A DNA stretch of 64,000 nucleotides from contig BPGD01000001.1 of assembly GCA_026002855.1 (NCBI GenBank), positions 2,674,001 through 2,738,000 on the forward strand, read 5' to 3'. This DNA comes from Bryobacteraceae bacterium. Its GTDB lineage: Bacteria > Acidobacteriota > Terriglobia > Bryobacterales > Bryobacteraceae. How positions within the stretch are numbered: the first letter of the stretch is position 1; every line of letters begins with the position of its first letter. Under the pieces are notes generated by a model, which searched no databases, was not told where the DNA came from, and worked only from the letters and a program-made list of their open reading frames with translations. The position numbers and the translations under genes are program-made. Positions 1 through 9,699 of this stretch are shown here, piece by piece.

Positions 1-1004
1 GCGTGGGCGACACCATCTGCGACGCCGACAATCCGCCGGCCGAGCCGCTGCCCGGCTTCGAAGAGATGAAGCCGATGGTGTTCGCTGGCCTGTATCCGGT
101 GGAAAGCCACGAGCACGGGCTGCTGCGCGACGCGCTCGAAAAGCTTCGGCTGAACGATTCTGCCTTCACCTTCGAGCCGGAGTCGAGCGCCGCCCTCGGT
201 TTCGGCTTCCGCTGCGGCTTCCTCGGGCTGTTGCACCTCGAAATCGTCCAGGAGCGGCTGGAGCGCGAGTTCGGCATTGACCTGATCACCACCGCCCCCG
301 GCGTGCGCTACCGCGTCTACCTGGGCAACGGGCAGATGGTCGAGGTCGACAACCCGACCAAATGGCCCAACCCGAGCGAGATCGTCAGGGTGGAAGAGCC
401 GGTGATCGAGGCCACGGTGATCACCCGCGAGGAGTATCTCGGCGAGATCCTCAAGCTGCTCGACGAAAAGCGCGGCCGGCAGAAGAAGTTCGAATACATC
501 GGCGCCGGACGGGTGATGCTCGTCTACGAGCTGCCGCTCAACGAGGTGGTGCTCGACTTCTACGACCGGCTGAAATCGGCCTCGCGCGGCTATGCCTCGC
601 TCGACTATCACCTGGCCGGCTACCGCGAGTCGCCCATGGTGAAGATGGACGTGCTGGTGGCGGGCGAGCCGGTGGACGCGCTGTCGATTATCGTGCACCG
701 GGACTTCGCCTATGAGCGCGGCAAGGCGCTGATCGAGCGGCTGCGGAAGCTGATCCCGCGGCAGCAGTTCGAGGTGGCCTTGCAGGCGGCCATCGGATCG
801 AAGATCATCGCCCGGGAAAACATCGCCGCGCTGCGGAAGAACGTGCTCGCCAAGTGCTACGGCGGCGACATCACCCGCAAGCGCAAGCTGCTCGAAAAGC
901 AGAAAGAGGGCAAGAAGCGGATGAAGCGCGTGGGCCGGGTGGACATTCCGCAGGAGGCGTTCCTGGCCGTTCTCAAAGTGGGGCACAGCGGGGAACAGGC
1001 GTAG
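1..1004 (+). CDS. lepA: LepA/EF4 ribosomal back-translocase, C-terminal part (5' end outside window)
   Basis: Translation GTPase that acts on the ribosome during elongation. The window starts inside the gene, so the G domain is missing. What remains is the EF-G-like domain III/V core (motifs GLYPVE and [14 protein letters not shown]) and the LepA-specific C-terminal domain, with its lysine/arginine-rich stretch [19 protein letters not shown] followed by [12 protein letters not shown]. About 333 residues are visible, as expected for the last 55% of a roughly 600-residue protein. The stop is TAG at 1002-1004. Identification is secure; only the truncation by the window edge limits it. Confidence 0.97.
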   Translation, partial: VGDTICDADNPPAEPLPGFEEMKPMVFAGLYPVESHEHGLLRDALEKLRLNDSAFTFEPESSAALGFGFRCGFLGLLHLEIVQERLEREFGIDLITTAPGVRYRVYLGNGQMVEVDNPTKWPNPSEIVRVEEPVIEATVITREEYLGEILKLLDEKRGRQKKFEYIGAGRVMLVYELPLNEVVLDFYDRLKSASRGYASLDYHLAGYRESPMVKMDVLVAGEPVDALSIIVHRDFAYERGKALIERLRKLIPRQQFEVALQAAIGSKIIARENIAALRKNVLAKCYGGDITRKRKLLEKQKEGKKRMKRVGRVDIPQEAFLAVLKVGHSGEQA

Positions 1005-1027
1005 TACTGGCCGCAGGTAAAGTACTA
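1002..1027. repeat. Short inverted repeat at the lepA stop codon
   Basis: TAGTACT (1002-1008) and AGTACTA (1021-1027) form perfect 7-base arms around a 12-base spacer. The left arm includes the lepA stop. No T-tract follows on the plus strand, so this is not a clear intrinsic terminator. It could be a weak hairpin or an operator for the PEP-CTERM gene that follows. Confidence 0.35.
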
Positions 1028-1048
1028 AGAAAAATTGACATTGCCCGC

Positions 1049-1077
1049 TTGTGCAGGAATCGTAGTCCGCTTATATT
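1049..1077 (+). promoter_or_regulatory. Candidate sigma-70-type promoter for the PEP-CTERM gene
   Basis: A -35-like TTGTGC (1049-1054) lies 17 bases before a -10-like TATATT (1072-1077). The -10 matches consensus in five of six positions; the -35 is weak. A perfect TTGACA at 1035-1040 has no -10 at proper spacing. Transcription would begin about 40 bases before the ATG at 1125. Confidence 0.4.
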
Positions 1078-1124
1078 CATGGTATCGGTGCGGAAGGCTG
1101 GAGAAAAGGGGAGGTGTGTCGCCG

Positions 1125-1892
1125 ATGCTTCGGAGGTTGATGCTGGCTGGCGCAGCGGTCCTCCTGCTGTCGACGGCAGGGTGGGGGATTACGATCCCGC
1201 TGAACACGCCCGCTTACGGCGCTTACAGCACCGGGTTCAGCGCCGGCGGAACGTTGCTGACGACGGACGCAGCCCCGGACGGCAACTGGACGTTTTATGC
1301 GGGCAACAATCTGAGTGCGTTGAGCGGGACGCCGATTGGGGCTTGGGTTTTTAACGCGAACAAGCAGCCTCTCAACAACGGCACCTGGGCATCTCCGGGC
1401 ACGAATCCTTCGTCGCAATGGATCAGCCCCACGAGTTCACGCAAACAGGGCGGCCACCTGTCTGCCGTCGACGGCACTTCGTTCATCGCCGTCATGGACT
1501 TCATGACGCCCGGTGCGTCGCAGTTGCCCTCCGGCTGGTCTCAATGGTGGCTGGTGATGTCCGGCTACGTCTGGGCCGACGATACGGTGGCGAGTAACAC
1601 ATACTACTTACTGAACTCTTCGAATCAACCGGTCTATACCGGGACCATCAGCGGCACCGTGTCCGGGACATCTTCCGGCTCTTTCGCTTTTCAGACCTGG
1701 GTCGATCCCGGCGCTACCTACAAGCTTGCCTTCATCCTCCCTAACACGGCGAACACCATAGCCGGTTTCCGGCTCCAGTTCAACGAAGCCTACGTCACCC
1801 CTGAACCCGGCGCCTGGGCGCTGATGCTGAGCGCGGGAGCGGGCCTTGTGTTCGCCTCCCGGCGGTGCCGCGCCAGAAAACCCAAGGCATAG
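1125..1892 (+). CDS. PEP-CTERM sorting-domain protein
   Basis: Exported protein of 255 residues. It starts with a signal peptide ([21 protein letters not shown]) and ends with a PEP-CTERM anchor: [15 protein letters not shown], a hydrophobic stretch, and a basic tail with RRCRARK. Such proteins are delivered to the envelope by an exosortase, which is not in this window. The ATG at 1125 was chosen because a GGGGAGG lies about 10 bases upstream and it begins the signal peptide; the frame is open upstream but without signal-like sequence. The middle is rich in Ser, Thr, Gly and Asn, consistent with a secreted beta-sandwich, but I recognise no enzyme motif. The cargo function is unknown. Confidence 0.8.
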   Translation: MLRRLMLAGAAVLLLSTAGWGITIPLNTPAYGAYSTGFSAGGTLLTTDAAPDGNWTFYAGNNLSALSGTPIGAWVFNANKQPLNNGTWASPGTNPSSQWISPTSSRKQGGHLSAVDGTSFIAVMDFMTPGASQLPSGWSQWWLVMSGYVWADDTVASNTYYLLNSSNQPVYTGTISGTVSGTSSGSFAFQTWVDPGATYKLAFILPNTANTIAGFRLQFNEAYVTPEPGAWALMLSAGAGLVFASRRCRARKPKA

Positions 1893-1981
1893 CCGGCTTT
1901 TTGCATCGCCTCCCCGTTCCAGTCTCCGGGCCCGTCTGCCCTGTCTCTTTGCGAAAATAGCAAAAGCGCGCAGGGCAGACC

Positions 1982-3076
1982 ATGCAATGGAAACCCTCCC
2001 TGGACTGGCTCCTCGTCTTTGTACCCATCACGGCGGCGCTGGAATGGCTGGCCCCGCAGGCACACGCGTGGATCTTCGCCTCGGCCTGCCTGGCCATCCT
2101 GCCGTTGGCGGCCTGGCTCGGCCACGCCACCGAGCACCTGGCTGCCCACACCGGGGAAGGCGTCGGCGGGCTGCTGAATGCGACGTTCGGCAATGCCGCC
2201 GAGCTGATCATCGCCATCGCCGCCCTTCAGCGGGGCCTGCACGAGGTGGTGAAAGCGTCGCTGACGGGCTCGATCATCGGCAACATCCTGCTGGTGGCCG
2301 GCCTGTCGATGCTCGCCGGCGGGCTGCGATACCGCACACAATCCTTCCAGCCGGTGGCAGCGCGGGCGCAGGCGACGCTGCTCATTCTTTCCGCCATTGC
2401 CCTGGTCGTGCCCGCGGTTTTCCATCACGTCGCCCGCGTGTCGCAGCGGGTGGAGAACGACCTGAGCCTGGAGATCTCGTTCGTCCTGCTGGCGATCTAC
2501 GCGGCCCATCTGGTCTTCTCGCTCATCACCCACAGGAGTTTTTTCACGGGTCTTCAGCCGGTGGCGGAAACAGAGCCGGGCCAGCATGCGGTCTGGAGCC
2601 GCGGAAGAAGCGCCGCCGTGCTGGCTGTCTCCACTGCGCTCATTGCGTGGATGAGCGAGATCCTGGTGGGCAGCGTCGAGCAGGCGGCGCATGCGTGGGG
2701 CATGCCGCAGGTCTTCATCGGCGTCATTGTGGTGGCCGTCATCGGCAACGCGGCCGAACATTCCTCCGCCATCCTCATGGCGTGGAAGAACCGCATGGAC
2801 CTGAGCCTCTCGATTGCGGTCGGCTCCAGCATCCAGGTGGCGCTGTTCGTTGCGCCCGTGCTCGTGCTGCTAAGCTACTGGATCGGTCCGGCGCCCATGA
2901 ACCTGGTCTTCACCCCGGCGGAGGTGCTGGCGGTGGTGGTGACGGCGGTCATCGCAGCGCAGATCGCCTCCGACGGCGAATCGAACTGGCTGGAAGGCGC
3001 CATGCTGCTGGCCGTATATCTGATTCTCGCCATGGCCTTCTACTTCCTGCCGGACCCGGGCGCCGCCTCGCGCTGA
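1982..3076 (+). CDS. Calcium/proton (CaCA/Cax family) antiporter
   Basis: Inner-membrane cation exchanger of 364 residues, likely exporting Ca2+ in exchange for H+. The two alpha-repeats of the CaCA superfamily are visible: [20 protein letters not shown] near residues 60-80 and [18 protein letters not shown] near 255-275. Both contain the GNAAE signature with the ion-binding glutamate. About ten or eleven hydrophobic segments surround them, and the length is typical of microbial Cax proteins. The ATG at 1982 follows GCGCAGGGCAGACC, a weak SD. It stands alone between the PEP-CTERM gene and the glucosidase on the same strand. Substrate specificity (Ca2+ or Na+) cannot be fixed from sequence; the GNAAE form favours Cax. 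Confidence 0.9.
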   Translation: MQWKPSLDWLLVFVPITAALEWLAPQAHAWIFASACLAILPLAAWLGHATEHLAAHTGEGVGGLLNATFGNAAELIIAIAALQRGLHEVVKASLTGSIIGNILLVAGLSMLAGGLRYRTQSFQPVAARAQATLLILSAIALVVPAVFHHVARVSQRVENDLSLEISFVLLAIYAAHLVFSLITHRSFFTGLQPVAETEPGQHAVWSRGRSAAVLAVSTALIAWMSEILVGSVEQAAHAWGMPQVFIGVIVVAVIGNAAEHSSAILMAWKNRMDLSLSIAVGSSIQVALFVAPVLVLLSYWIGPAPMNLVFTPAEVLAVVVTAVIAAQIASDGESNWLEGAMLLAVYLILAMAFYFLPDPGAASR

Positions 3077-3124
3077 AGGCCGAGGTCGGGCGTGCCAGAA
3101 TTGGAACGAGGCGGAGTTTCTGCC

Positions 3125-5365
3125 ATGATCTGGCGCCGATTCCTGCCCGCCCTTTTGCTGCTTTCCGCGCCCCTGTCGGCACCGCATCCCGCTCCTCCTT
3201 CCGCGAACCTGTCTCCGGAAGAACGCGCCGACGCCCTCATCGCTCAGATGACGCTCGATGAGAAGATCCAGCTTCTGCACGGCGCCCTGCGCGACTACAA
3301 CCCCGGGCCGCTCGGCACCGCCGGCTACATTCCGGGCATTCCGCGGCTCGGCATTCCGGACCTGCACTTCGCTGACGGCAGCCTGGGCGTGGGCAACCAG
3401 GTGGGGCCGGCGACGGTGCTGCCCTCCTGCATCGCCAGCGCCGCCACCTGGGATCTGGAACTCGCTTACGACTACGGTTGGGTCATCGGCCGCCAGTCGC
3501 GCGCCTATGGGGTCAACGTGAACCTCGGCGGCAACGTGAACCTGGCCAATCGCGAGCCGCGCTGTGGGCGGACATTCGAGATGAAGGGCGAGGATCCGTT
3601 GCTCGCCGGCCGCATCACAGCGGCGCACGTGCGCGCCATCCAGGACCAGGGCGTCATCGGATGTCTGAAACACTTCGCCCTGAACGACCAGGAGACCGGG
3701 CGCTTTACCGCGGACGTGCGGATCAGCGAGCGCGGCGCCCGCCAGAGTGACCTGCTCGCCTTCGAGATCGCGCTGCGGGAGTCCGGCGCCCAGTCCGTGA
3801 TGTGTGCCTACAACCTCGTCAACGGCGTCTACGCCTGCGAAAATTCCTGGCTGCTGAACACGGTGCTCAAGGGGGAATGGGGTTTCCGCGGCTTCGTCAT
3901 GTCGGACTGGTACGCCGCGCGCAGCTCGGTGAGGGCGGCGCTGGCCGGGCTCGACCAGGAACAGCCCGGCGGCTACCTGTTCGGCGGCGAGCGGGACCGC
4001 AGCCTGAAGAGCGCGGTTCAGGAAGGGCTGCTGCCGGAAGAGAGGCTGAACGACATGGTGCGGCGCGTGCTGCGCGCGATGATCGCCGTTGGCCTGCTCG
4101 ACTCAGGCGGCGCGCACCCGCCGCTGGATCTGGCCCGCAGCGAAGCCATCGCGCAACGCGTGGCCGAAGAAGGCACGGTGCTGCTGGTGAACCAGGGGCT
4201 GCTTCCGCTGGACGCGCGGAGCCTGCGCTCCATCGCGGTGATCGGGGGCAACGCCGACCGGGGCGTGCTCACCGGCGGTGGCTCGGCGCAGGTGACGCCC
4301 ACCGGCGGGCCCGCGCTGTGGTTCCCTGCGCCGTGCCCGCCCTGCTGGGGCGGCATTGTCTGGGCGCCGTCCTCTCCATTGCGGGCGATCCGCGCCATGG
4401 CGCCGCAGGCCGACGTGCAATACGACAGCGGCGCGGACATCCGCTCCGCCGCCGCCCTGGCGCGCCGCGCTGACGTGGCCGTCGTCTTTGCCGCCGAGTG
4501 GGAGAGCGAGGGCATGGATCTGCCGTCACTCGGGCTCAGCGGGAATCAGGATGCGCTCATCCAGGCGGTGATCGACGCCAATCCGCGAACCGTCGTCGTG
4601 CTCCAGAGCGGCGGCGCGCAGCTCATGCCCTGGAGCGCGGGGGCGGAGCCGACGCTCGCCTCGCGGCCGCGGAAGTTCGGGCCGGTGATGCCCTGGGCGC
4701 ACGGGGCCGCGGCCGTGCTTGCGGCGTGGTATCCGGGGCAGCGCGGCGCCGAAGCCATCGCCAACATCCTGTTCGGCGCCGTCAACCCCAGCGGCAAGCT
4801 ACCGCTCACCATCCCCCTGCGCATCGAGGATCTGCCGCGCACGGCCATCGACGCGCCGCCCGCGCCGGACTCGAGCGAGCCCTTCCCGGTGCGCTATGAC
4901 GAAGGGCACTGGGTCGGCTACCGATGGTTTGACGCGCGCGGCCTGGAGCCGCTGTTCCCCTTTGGTTTCGGACTCTCTTACACGACCTTTGAGTTTTCTG
5001 GCCTCCGGCTGGAATGGCTCGACACGCGCCCCGGCACGCGGCGGCTGGCCGTCTCCTTCGACTTGTGGAACACGGGCCCGCGCGAGGGCGCCGAGGTGGC
5101 TCAGGTCTACCTGAGCCTGCCGCCGGAGACCGGCGAGCCGCCGAAGCGCCTTGCCGGATGGGCGAGGGTGAACCTGAAGGCCGGCGGGCGGCGGCGCGTG
5201 GAAGTGATCCTGGATGAGGCGGACGCCTCACACCCGTTCTCCGTCTGGAGCGATGCGGCGCGGCGGTGGGTGACGCCCGCCGGCCAATATCGGGTCTGGG
5301 TGGGCAACAGCGCCGGGCGCAGCGGACTGAAGCTGTCGTCAGCGTTCCGGCTGGAAGCGCCGTGA
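3125..5365 (+). CDS. Exported glycoside hydrolase family 3 beta-glucosidase-like enzyme
   Basis: A 746-residue secreted GH3 enzyme that removes terminal beta-linked glucose or related sugars. The ATG at 3125 opens a signal peptide (MIWRRFLPALLLLSAPLSA) behind a GAGGCGGAG SD; in-frame codons further upstream lack a signal. Order: N-terminal GH3 barrel (about 30-320) with the substrate and nucleophile motif VMSDWYA (Asp261), a C-terminal alpha/beta sandwich (about 350-560) with GSAQVTP, and a fibronectin III-like domain to the end (motif FGFGLSYTTFEFSG at its start). Length and layout match three-domain GH3 enzymes. It converges with the GH127-like gene seven bases downstream, suggesting a local glycan-use pair. 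Beta-xylosidase or other GH3 specificities are possible. Confidence 0.9.
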   Translation: MIWRRFLPALLLLSAPLSAPHPAPPSANLSPEERADALIAQMTLDEKIQLLHGALRDYNPGPLGTAGYIPGIPRLGIPDLHFADGSLGVGNQVGPATVLPSCIASAATWDLELAYDYGWVIGRQSRAYGVNVNLGGNVNLANREPRCGRTFEMKGEDPLLAGRITAAHVRAIQDQGVIGCLKHFALNDQETGRFTADVRISERGARQSDLLAFEIALRESGAQSVMCAYNLVNGVYACENSWLLNTVLKGEWGFRGFVMSDWYAARSSVRAALAGLDQEQPGGYLFGGERDRSLKSAVQEGLLPEERLNDMVRRVLRAMIAVGLLDSGGAHPPLDLARSEAIAQRVAEEGTVLLVNQGLLPLDARSLRSIAVIGGNADRGVLTGGGSAQVTPTGGPALWFPAPCPPCWGGIVWAPSSPLRAIRAMAPQADVQYDSGADIRSAAALARRADVAVVFAAEWESEGMDLPSLGLSGNQDALIQAVIDANPRTVVVLQSGGAQLMPWSAGAEPTLASRPRKFGPVMPWAHGAAAVLAAWYPGQRGAEAIANILFGAVNPSGKLPLTIPLRIEDLPRTAIDAPPAPDSSEPFPVRYDEGHWVGYRWFDARGLEPLFPFGFGLSYTTFEFSGLRLEWLDTRPGTRRLAVSFDLWNTGPREGAEVAQVYLSLPPETGEPPKRLAGWARVNLKAGGRRRVEVILDEADASHPFSVWSDAARRWVTPAGQYRVWVGNSAGRSGLKLSSAFRLEAP

Positions 5366-5372
5366 GGCCGCC

Positions 5373-7121
5373 TCAGTCGGCGGTGAGAAACCAGTATTCC
5401 CAGTCGCAGGTTGCCAGGCCGGTCTGCTCGCTCACCGGGCGCAGCGTCGCGGCGCCCGGTTGAAGCGGGTATCCGCCGGGCAGGTACGGCACTTCGAAGC
5501 GCGCCGCCGGCACGGCGAAGGCGTGGTCGCCGCCGCGGCCGGCGGGCATCAGCCGCACCGAGCCGTCCGCGCCCGGCGTGATGCGCAGCCGGTTCGTTGT
5601 GAAGGGCTCGTCGAAGAAGAACGGGTCCGTCGCTTCGGCCACGCCGAGCAACCAGGGCCCGTGGAACAGCGCCACGCGCCCCTCCGCGTCGCGCTCGACG
5701 CGCGTCTTCGGGAAATACCGGACGGTAAGAACGTCGCCGGGCTGCCAGACGCGCGCCACGCGGCACCAGCCTTCCCCGGAAGCGATCTCCGCCGCGCCGC
5801 TGTGCGAATGAACTTCGACGCCTGCCGACCACGATGGAATCCGCAGATAAAGCGGCGCCCGCCGCCCGGCCGCCGCGAGGATCCGGACGGTGACGGCGCC
5901 ATCGGTTTCGAGCGTCGAACCCGAGACCAGCCGCAACCCGTCCGTGCGGAGCTCGCCCTCAATGGGCAGATCGAACCAAAGCGCTCCGCCGCTGTCGCGC
6001 CAGGCGTGCCGGAAGATCTCCGGGAACGCCCGCAGCCCGTGCAGCGTGCAGCACCACCAGGCCCGCGCCGAGCCGCCGGCCTGCCCTTCGGTGGCGCCCT
6101 GGCGCACTCCGGTCCTGGCCAGCGGGCGGTGGCCGAAGTCGCCGGTGGAAAACTGGTTCATCGCGAATTCATTGAACAGCGTGCGCTCGGCCGCTTCCAG
6201 ATACCGCAGCCGACCGGTGAGCCGCCAGAGGCGCAGGCTGAGCCGGAGCCAGTCCGCCTCCGCGCATCCTTCCGTTCGGAAGGCCCTGGGTTTCCAGGCC
6301 TCCGGGACGGTGCCGGCGATGAACACGTTGCCGCTTTCCGCCACCTCCTGCCATTCGCGCTCGGCCTGTGCCAGCAGCGCCCGTTCCCGCGTGGCTTCAT
6401 ACAGATCCACAACGCCGCGCAGAGACGTGAGGAACCCGTGAGCGTGCTCGCCGGGGCGGCGTTCGAGGTGCGCCGCGATGTCGAGGGCGGCCCGCCCATA
6501 GGCCTGTTGCCGGGTCGCCGCGGACAACGCGGCCAGCCCCTCGGTCATCTGCGTCCAGCAGATGTAGCCCATGGCGAAGGCGCCTTCGGCGAACTGCTGC
6601 TGGACGCGCGGCGAGTTCATCTGTGGCGCGATTCTGCCGAGAAAATCGCCCAGCCGGCGCGCTGCTTCGAGCGGGCGCGGGTCGCCTGTCAGGCGGTGGC
6701 GTTCGACCAGGCCGACCAGCAGCCGCCCGTTGCCCCACAGCAGCGCCATGTCCTCGCGCCGCAGCTCTCCGGCGGAGAAACCGCCGCCGAAATATCCTTC
6801 CGCCCGCTGGCAGGCAAGCAGCTCCGGCAGCCAGTCGTCGAGCTCCGGGTAGCGCTCGCCGCGATCGGCGGAAGCCGCGGACAGCGCCTCCAGCCAGCGG
6901 CCCGAAACATCGCCGCTGAATTCGGTAAAGCGCCTCACCGGGCGGGGCACCGCATCGGCAAGCACAAGCTCTTTCGTGTACACGGGCGGGCCGCCTTCGC
7001 GGACGCGCCGCAGCGCCAGATCATAACGCCGGGAGAATTGCCCGCTCCGCATCACTGGTGCGGGCGCCCCTGCCAGGGCCGCTGCCGCCGCCGTACCAAG
7101 CCATGTCCTGCGCGTGATCAC
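5373..7121 (-). CDS. Tat-exported GH127-like (DUF1680) glycosidase, beta-L-arabinofuranosidase family
   Basis: A 582-residue (alpha/alpha)6-barrel glycosidase. Two metal and catalytic motifs of GH127 are visible: EGCAEADW (Glu284, Cys286) and WWCCTLHG (Cys357, Cys358). These resemble the Glu/Cys set that binds zinc and supplies the nucleophile in known beta-L-arabinofuranosidases. The C-terminal part is beta-rich (LYLRIPSW, GPWLLG), typical of the family. The N-terminus (MITRRTWLGTAAAAALAGAP) is a twin-arginine signal. The start is GTG at 7121; no strong SD precedes it, but TAACAT lies six bases upstream, so a leaderless message is conceivable. It converges with the GH3 gene. Related families such as GH146 are possible, and the substrate is inferred. 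Confidence 0.78.
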   Translation of the reverse strand: MITRRTWLGTAAAAALAGAPAPVMRSGQFSRRYDLALRRVREGGPPVYTKELVLADAVPRPVRRFTEFSGDVSGRWLEALSAASADRGERYPELDDWLPELLACQRAEGYFGGGFSAGELRREDMALLWGNGRLLVGLVERHRLTGDPRPLEAARRLGDFLGRIAPQMNSPRVQQQFAEGAFAMGYICWTQMTEGLAALSAATRQQAYGRAALDIAAHLERRPGEHAHGFLTSLRGVVDLYEATRERALLAQAEREWQEVAESGNVFIAGTVPEAWKPRAFRTEGCAEADWLRLSLRLWRLTGRLRYLEAAERTLFNEFAMNQFSTGDFGHRPLARTGVRQGATEGQAGGSARAWWCCTLHGLRAFPEIFRHAWRDSGGALWFDLPIEGELRTDGLRLVSGSTLETDGAVTVRILAAAGRRAPLYLRIPSWSAGVEVHSHSGAAEIASGEGWCRVARVWQPGDVLTVRYFPKTRVERDAEGRVALFHGPWLLGVAEATDPFFFDEPFTTNRLRITPGADGSVRLMPAGRGGDHAFAVPAARFEVPYLPGGYPLQPGAATLRPVSEQTGLATCDWEYWFLTAD

Positions 7122-7341
7122 ATCCCGATGTTATGTGCGGCGCCGGCGGCGGGACAAGCCTGGCGGGTCCAGGCGGGAGGCAGGTGGCCCGTCGACTGGC
7201 GGCGCGGGCATTTTCTTCTGCGAAAATCGCCGGATTTTACGGCGCATTTTCTGCGGAATTTCCGGTGTAATTACCGGGCGCTCCGGCCGCATTTGGAACA
7301 CAGGCGTGCGGCGGGGCGCGAATCGGCCTTCAGAATGCCGG

Positions 7342-9687
7342 CTACTGCCGGATGCCGAACCCCGCCGCTTCCAGGGCGGCGATGATCGCCGCACGCACGG
7401 CCGCCACCTCCTCGCTCGACAGCGTGTGGTCCGGCGCGCCCAGCGTGATGCGGTAGGTGAGGCTCTGCCGGTCCTCGGGCAGCGGCTTGCCCTGATAGGA
7501 ATACAGATACTGCACGCGCTCGCACATCGGGCCGGCGGCGTCGCGGATGCGCGCCGCCAGTTCGGCGCAGTGGACGCGGAGGCCGGCCACCACCGAGAGG
7601 TCGAACTCGCTGGCCGGATAGCGCCGCGGCGGCGTGTATTTCTTCGGCAACGGCCCCAGGGCGAACATCACGTCGAGGTCTACGTCGAGCACCGTGGCCC
7701 GCCCCTGCTCCACCAGCCGCGGATGCAGCTCGAACAGGCGCCCAAGTGTCTTTCCCCGCCAGATGATCTCGCCCGCGCGCGCCGGGTGTTCATACGGGCG
7801 CGCTTCGGCCGGCCGCGTCTCGCAGCCGGGCATCAGGCATTCGGCCAGGCGCTTCAGCTCGAAGAAGGCTTCCCGGCCGTCGCCGCGGCTGTAGATGGCG
7901 GCCGCCAGGTGCGGGACCTCCCGCGGCAGCTCTTTGCCTTCGCGTTTGTGGATCTCGTTGCCGATTTCGAAGAGGCGGAAAGAAGGAAAAAAACGCGAGT
8001 TGTCCAAAATGTTTTTGTGGATGCCCGGCAGCAGGCTCCTGCGCAGCAGGCTCTGCTCCACCGAGATCGGATTGGCCACGCGCAGGTGCTCTTCCGGCGC
8101 GAACCCGAACCGCGCGGCCATCTCCTCGCTGATGAACGAATAGTTGTAGACCTCGATGAAGCCCTGCGCCGCCGCCATCTGACGCACCGCGTGGTGGAAC
8201 AGCCGCTCCTCGTTCACCCACGGCCGCCGCGCCGGCAGCAGCGGGGCCGCGGGCGGCACCGTATCGTAGCCCACCATGCGGCCCACTTCCTCGAGCAGGT
8301 CCTCTTTGATCGAGATGTCTTTGGTGGCGCGCCAGCTCGGCACGCGCACCAGAAACACCCTGGGGCGCGGCTCCTCCACGCCAAAGGAGAGCGATTCGAG
8401 GATGCGCCGCACTTCGTCCTCCCCGATGGGACGGCCGAGCCGCCGCTCGAGCCATTCGATGTCGAGCTCGATCGGCTTCGGTTCCGGGGCGCGCCGCCAG
8501 GAGTCCACCAGCCCGCCCGTCAGCCGGATGCCCGGCGAGACGAGCTGGAAGAGCTCCACGGCGCGGGCCAGCGCCCGCACCGTGTTGGCCGGGTCCTGCG
8601 CCTTTTCGAAGCGCATGGAAGCGTCCGTGCGGATCTTCAGCGCCGCCGAGGTGCGCCGGATGGAGGCGGCGTCGAAGTTCGCGCTTTCGAGAACGATTCT
8701 CCGGGTCGACTCGCGGATGGCCGATCCCGCGCCGCCGATCACGCCGGCCAGCGCCACCGCGCCGCGCCCGTCGGCGATGACCAGGTTCGAGGGCGAAAGG
8801 CGGTAAGTTTCGCCGTTCAGGGCCTCCAGCTCCTCGCCTTCTTCGGCGCGCCGGACGATGATCGTGTTGCCGTGGAGGAGGTCGGCGTCGAAGGCGTGCA
8901 TCGGCTCGGCCAGCTCCGCCATGACGTAGTTGGTGACGTCAACAATATTCGAGATCGGGTTCAGCCCGATCGCTTCCAGCCGCGCCTGCAACCACAGCGG
9001 CGACGGGCCGACGGTGACGTTTTCAAAAACGAGCGCCGAATAGCGCGGGCACAGGTCAAAGTCGCGGATGTCGACGCGCCAGGCGGGCTCGCCGGTCGGG
9101 ATGAGCTCCTCGTGCACCGGGTCGGCCAGCCGCAGCGATGTGATGGCTGCCACCTCGCGCGCCATGCCGACGTGGCCCCACAGGTCCGGCCGGTGCGTCA
9201 GGCTCTTGTTGTCGACCTCGATGATGTGATCCACGGGACAGCCGGGGACGGGCGCGCCCGGCTCGGCTGCCTCCAGTTCCAGAATGCCTGAGCTGTCGCG
9301 GTTCAGACCGAGCTCCGCCCCTGATGCGAGCATCCCCTGGCTTTCGACGCCTTGAATCAAAACCGTGCGGACATGTTTTCCCCCGGCGACGGTGACACCT
9401 GGCGGCACGAAGGCCGTCAGCAGCCCGGGGCGGCAGTTGGGGGCGCCGCAGACCACCGTGCGGCGGCCGTATTCCGGCCCCGCATCGACCACCGCCTTCA
9501 CGTTGTGCGAGCCAGACATCGGCTCGACGCTTTCCACGCGCGCCGCCACCACCGCCTGCATCCACGGGGCGTATGGTTCGACGCCCTCGCATTCGGCGGT
9601 TTTCATCGTAATCAGCCGCGCCAGGTCGCGCGGCGACGCCTCAAGTCCGGGCACAAGCTCGCGAAGCCAGTTATAAGAGAACTTCAC
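7342..9687 (-). CDS. pheT: Phenylalanine-tRNA ligase beta subunit
   Basis: Beta subunit (781 residues) of the alpha2-beta2 enzyme that charges tRNA-Phe. The usual order is visible: a core start MKFSYNWLRELVPGLEAS, an N-terminal tRNA-binding OB domain (about 40-150), the B3/B4 editing domain in the middle, the B5 domain near 400-480, the catalytic-like domain, and a C-terminal anticodon-binding ferredoxin fold (from about RRYPASEFDLSVV to the end). Length is normal. It lies 12 bases downstream of pheS on the minus strand, so the pair is cotranscribed. Nothing unusual was seen. Confidence 0.97.
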   Translation of the reverse strand: MKFSYNWLRELVPGLEASPRDLARLITMKTAECEGVEPYAPWMQAVVAARVESVEPMSGSHNVKAVVDAGPEYGRRTVVCGAPNCRPGLLTAFVPPGVTVAGGKHVRTVLIQGVESQGMLASGAELGLNRDSSGILELEAAEPGAPVPGCPVDHIIEVDNKSLTHRPDLWGHVGMAREVAAITSLRLADPVHEELIPTGEPAWRVDIRDFDLCPRYSALVFENVTVGPSPLWLQARLEAIGLNPISNIVDVTNYVMAELAEPMHAFDADLLHGNTIIVRRAEEGEELEALNGETYRLSPSNLVIADGRGAVALAGVIGGAGSAIRESTRRIVLESANFDAASIRRTSAALKIRTDASMRFEKAQDPANTVRALARAVELFQLVSPGIRLTGGLVDSWRRAPEPKPIELDIEWLERRLGRPIGEDEVRRILESLSFGVEEPRPRVFLVRVPSWRATKDISIKEDLLEEVGRMVGYDTVPPAAPLLPARRPWVNEERLFHHAVRQMAAAQGFIEVYNYSFISEEMAARFGFAPEEHLRVANPISVEQSLLRRSLLPGIHKNILDNSRFFPSFRLFEIGNEIHKREGKELPREVPHLAAAIYSRGDGREAFFELKRLAECLMPGCETRPAEARPYEHPARAGEIIWRGKTLGRLFELHPRLVEQGRATVLDVDLDVMFALGPLPKKYTPPRRYPASEFDLSVVAGLRVHCAELAARIRDAAGPMCERVQYLYSYQGKPLPEDRQSLTYRITLGAPDHTLSSEEVAAVRAAIIAALEAAGFGIRQ

Positions 9688-9699
9688 CGCAATCCACCT

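Noticed and set aside
7114-9291. Long plus-strand open frame (about 725 codons) opposite pheT
   Set aside because: Shadow of a high-GC gene. The minus strand is unmistakably pheT, and the product here is Arg/His/Ala-rich.
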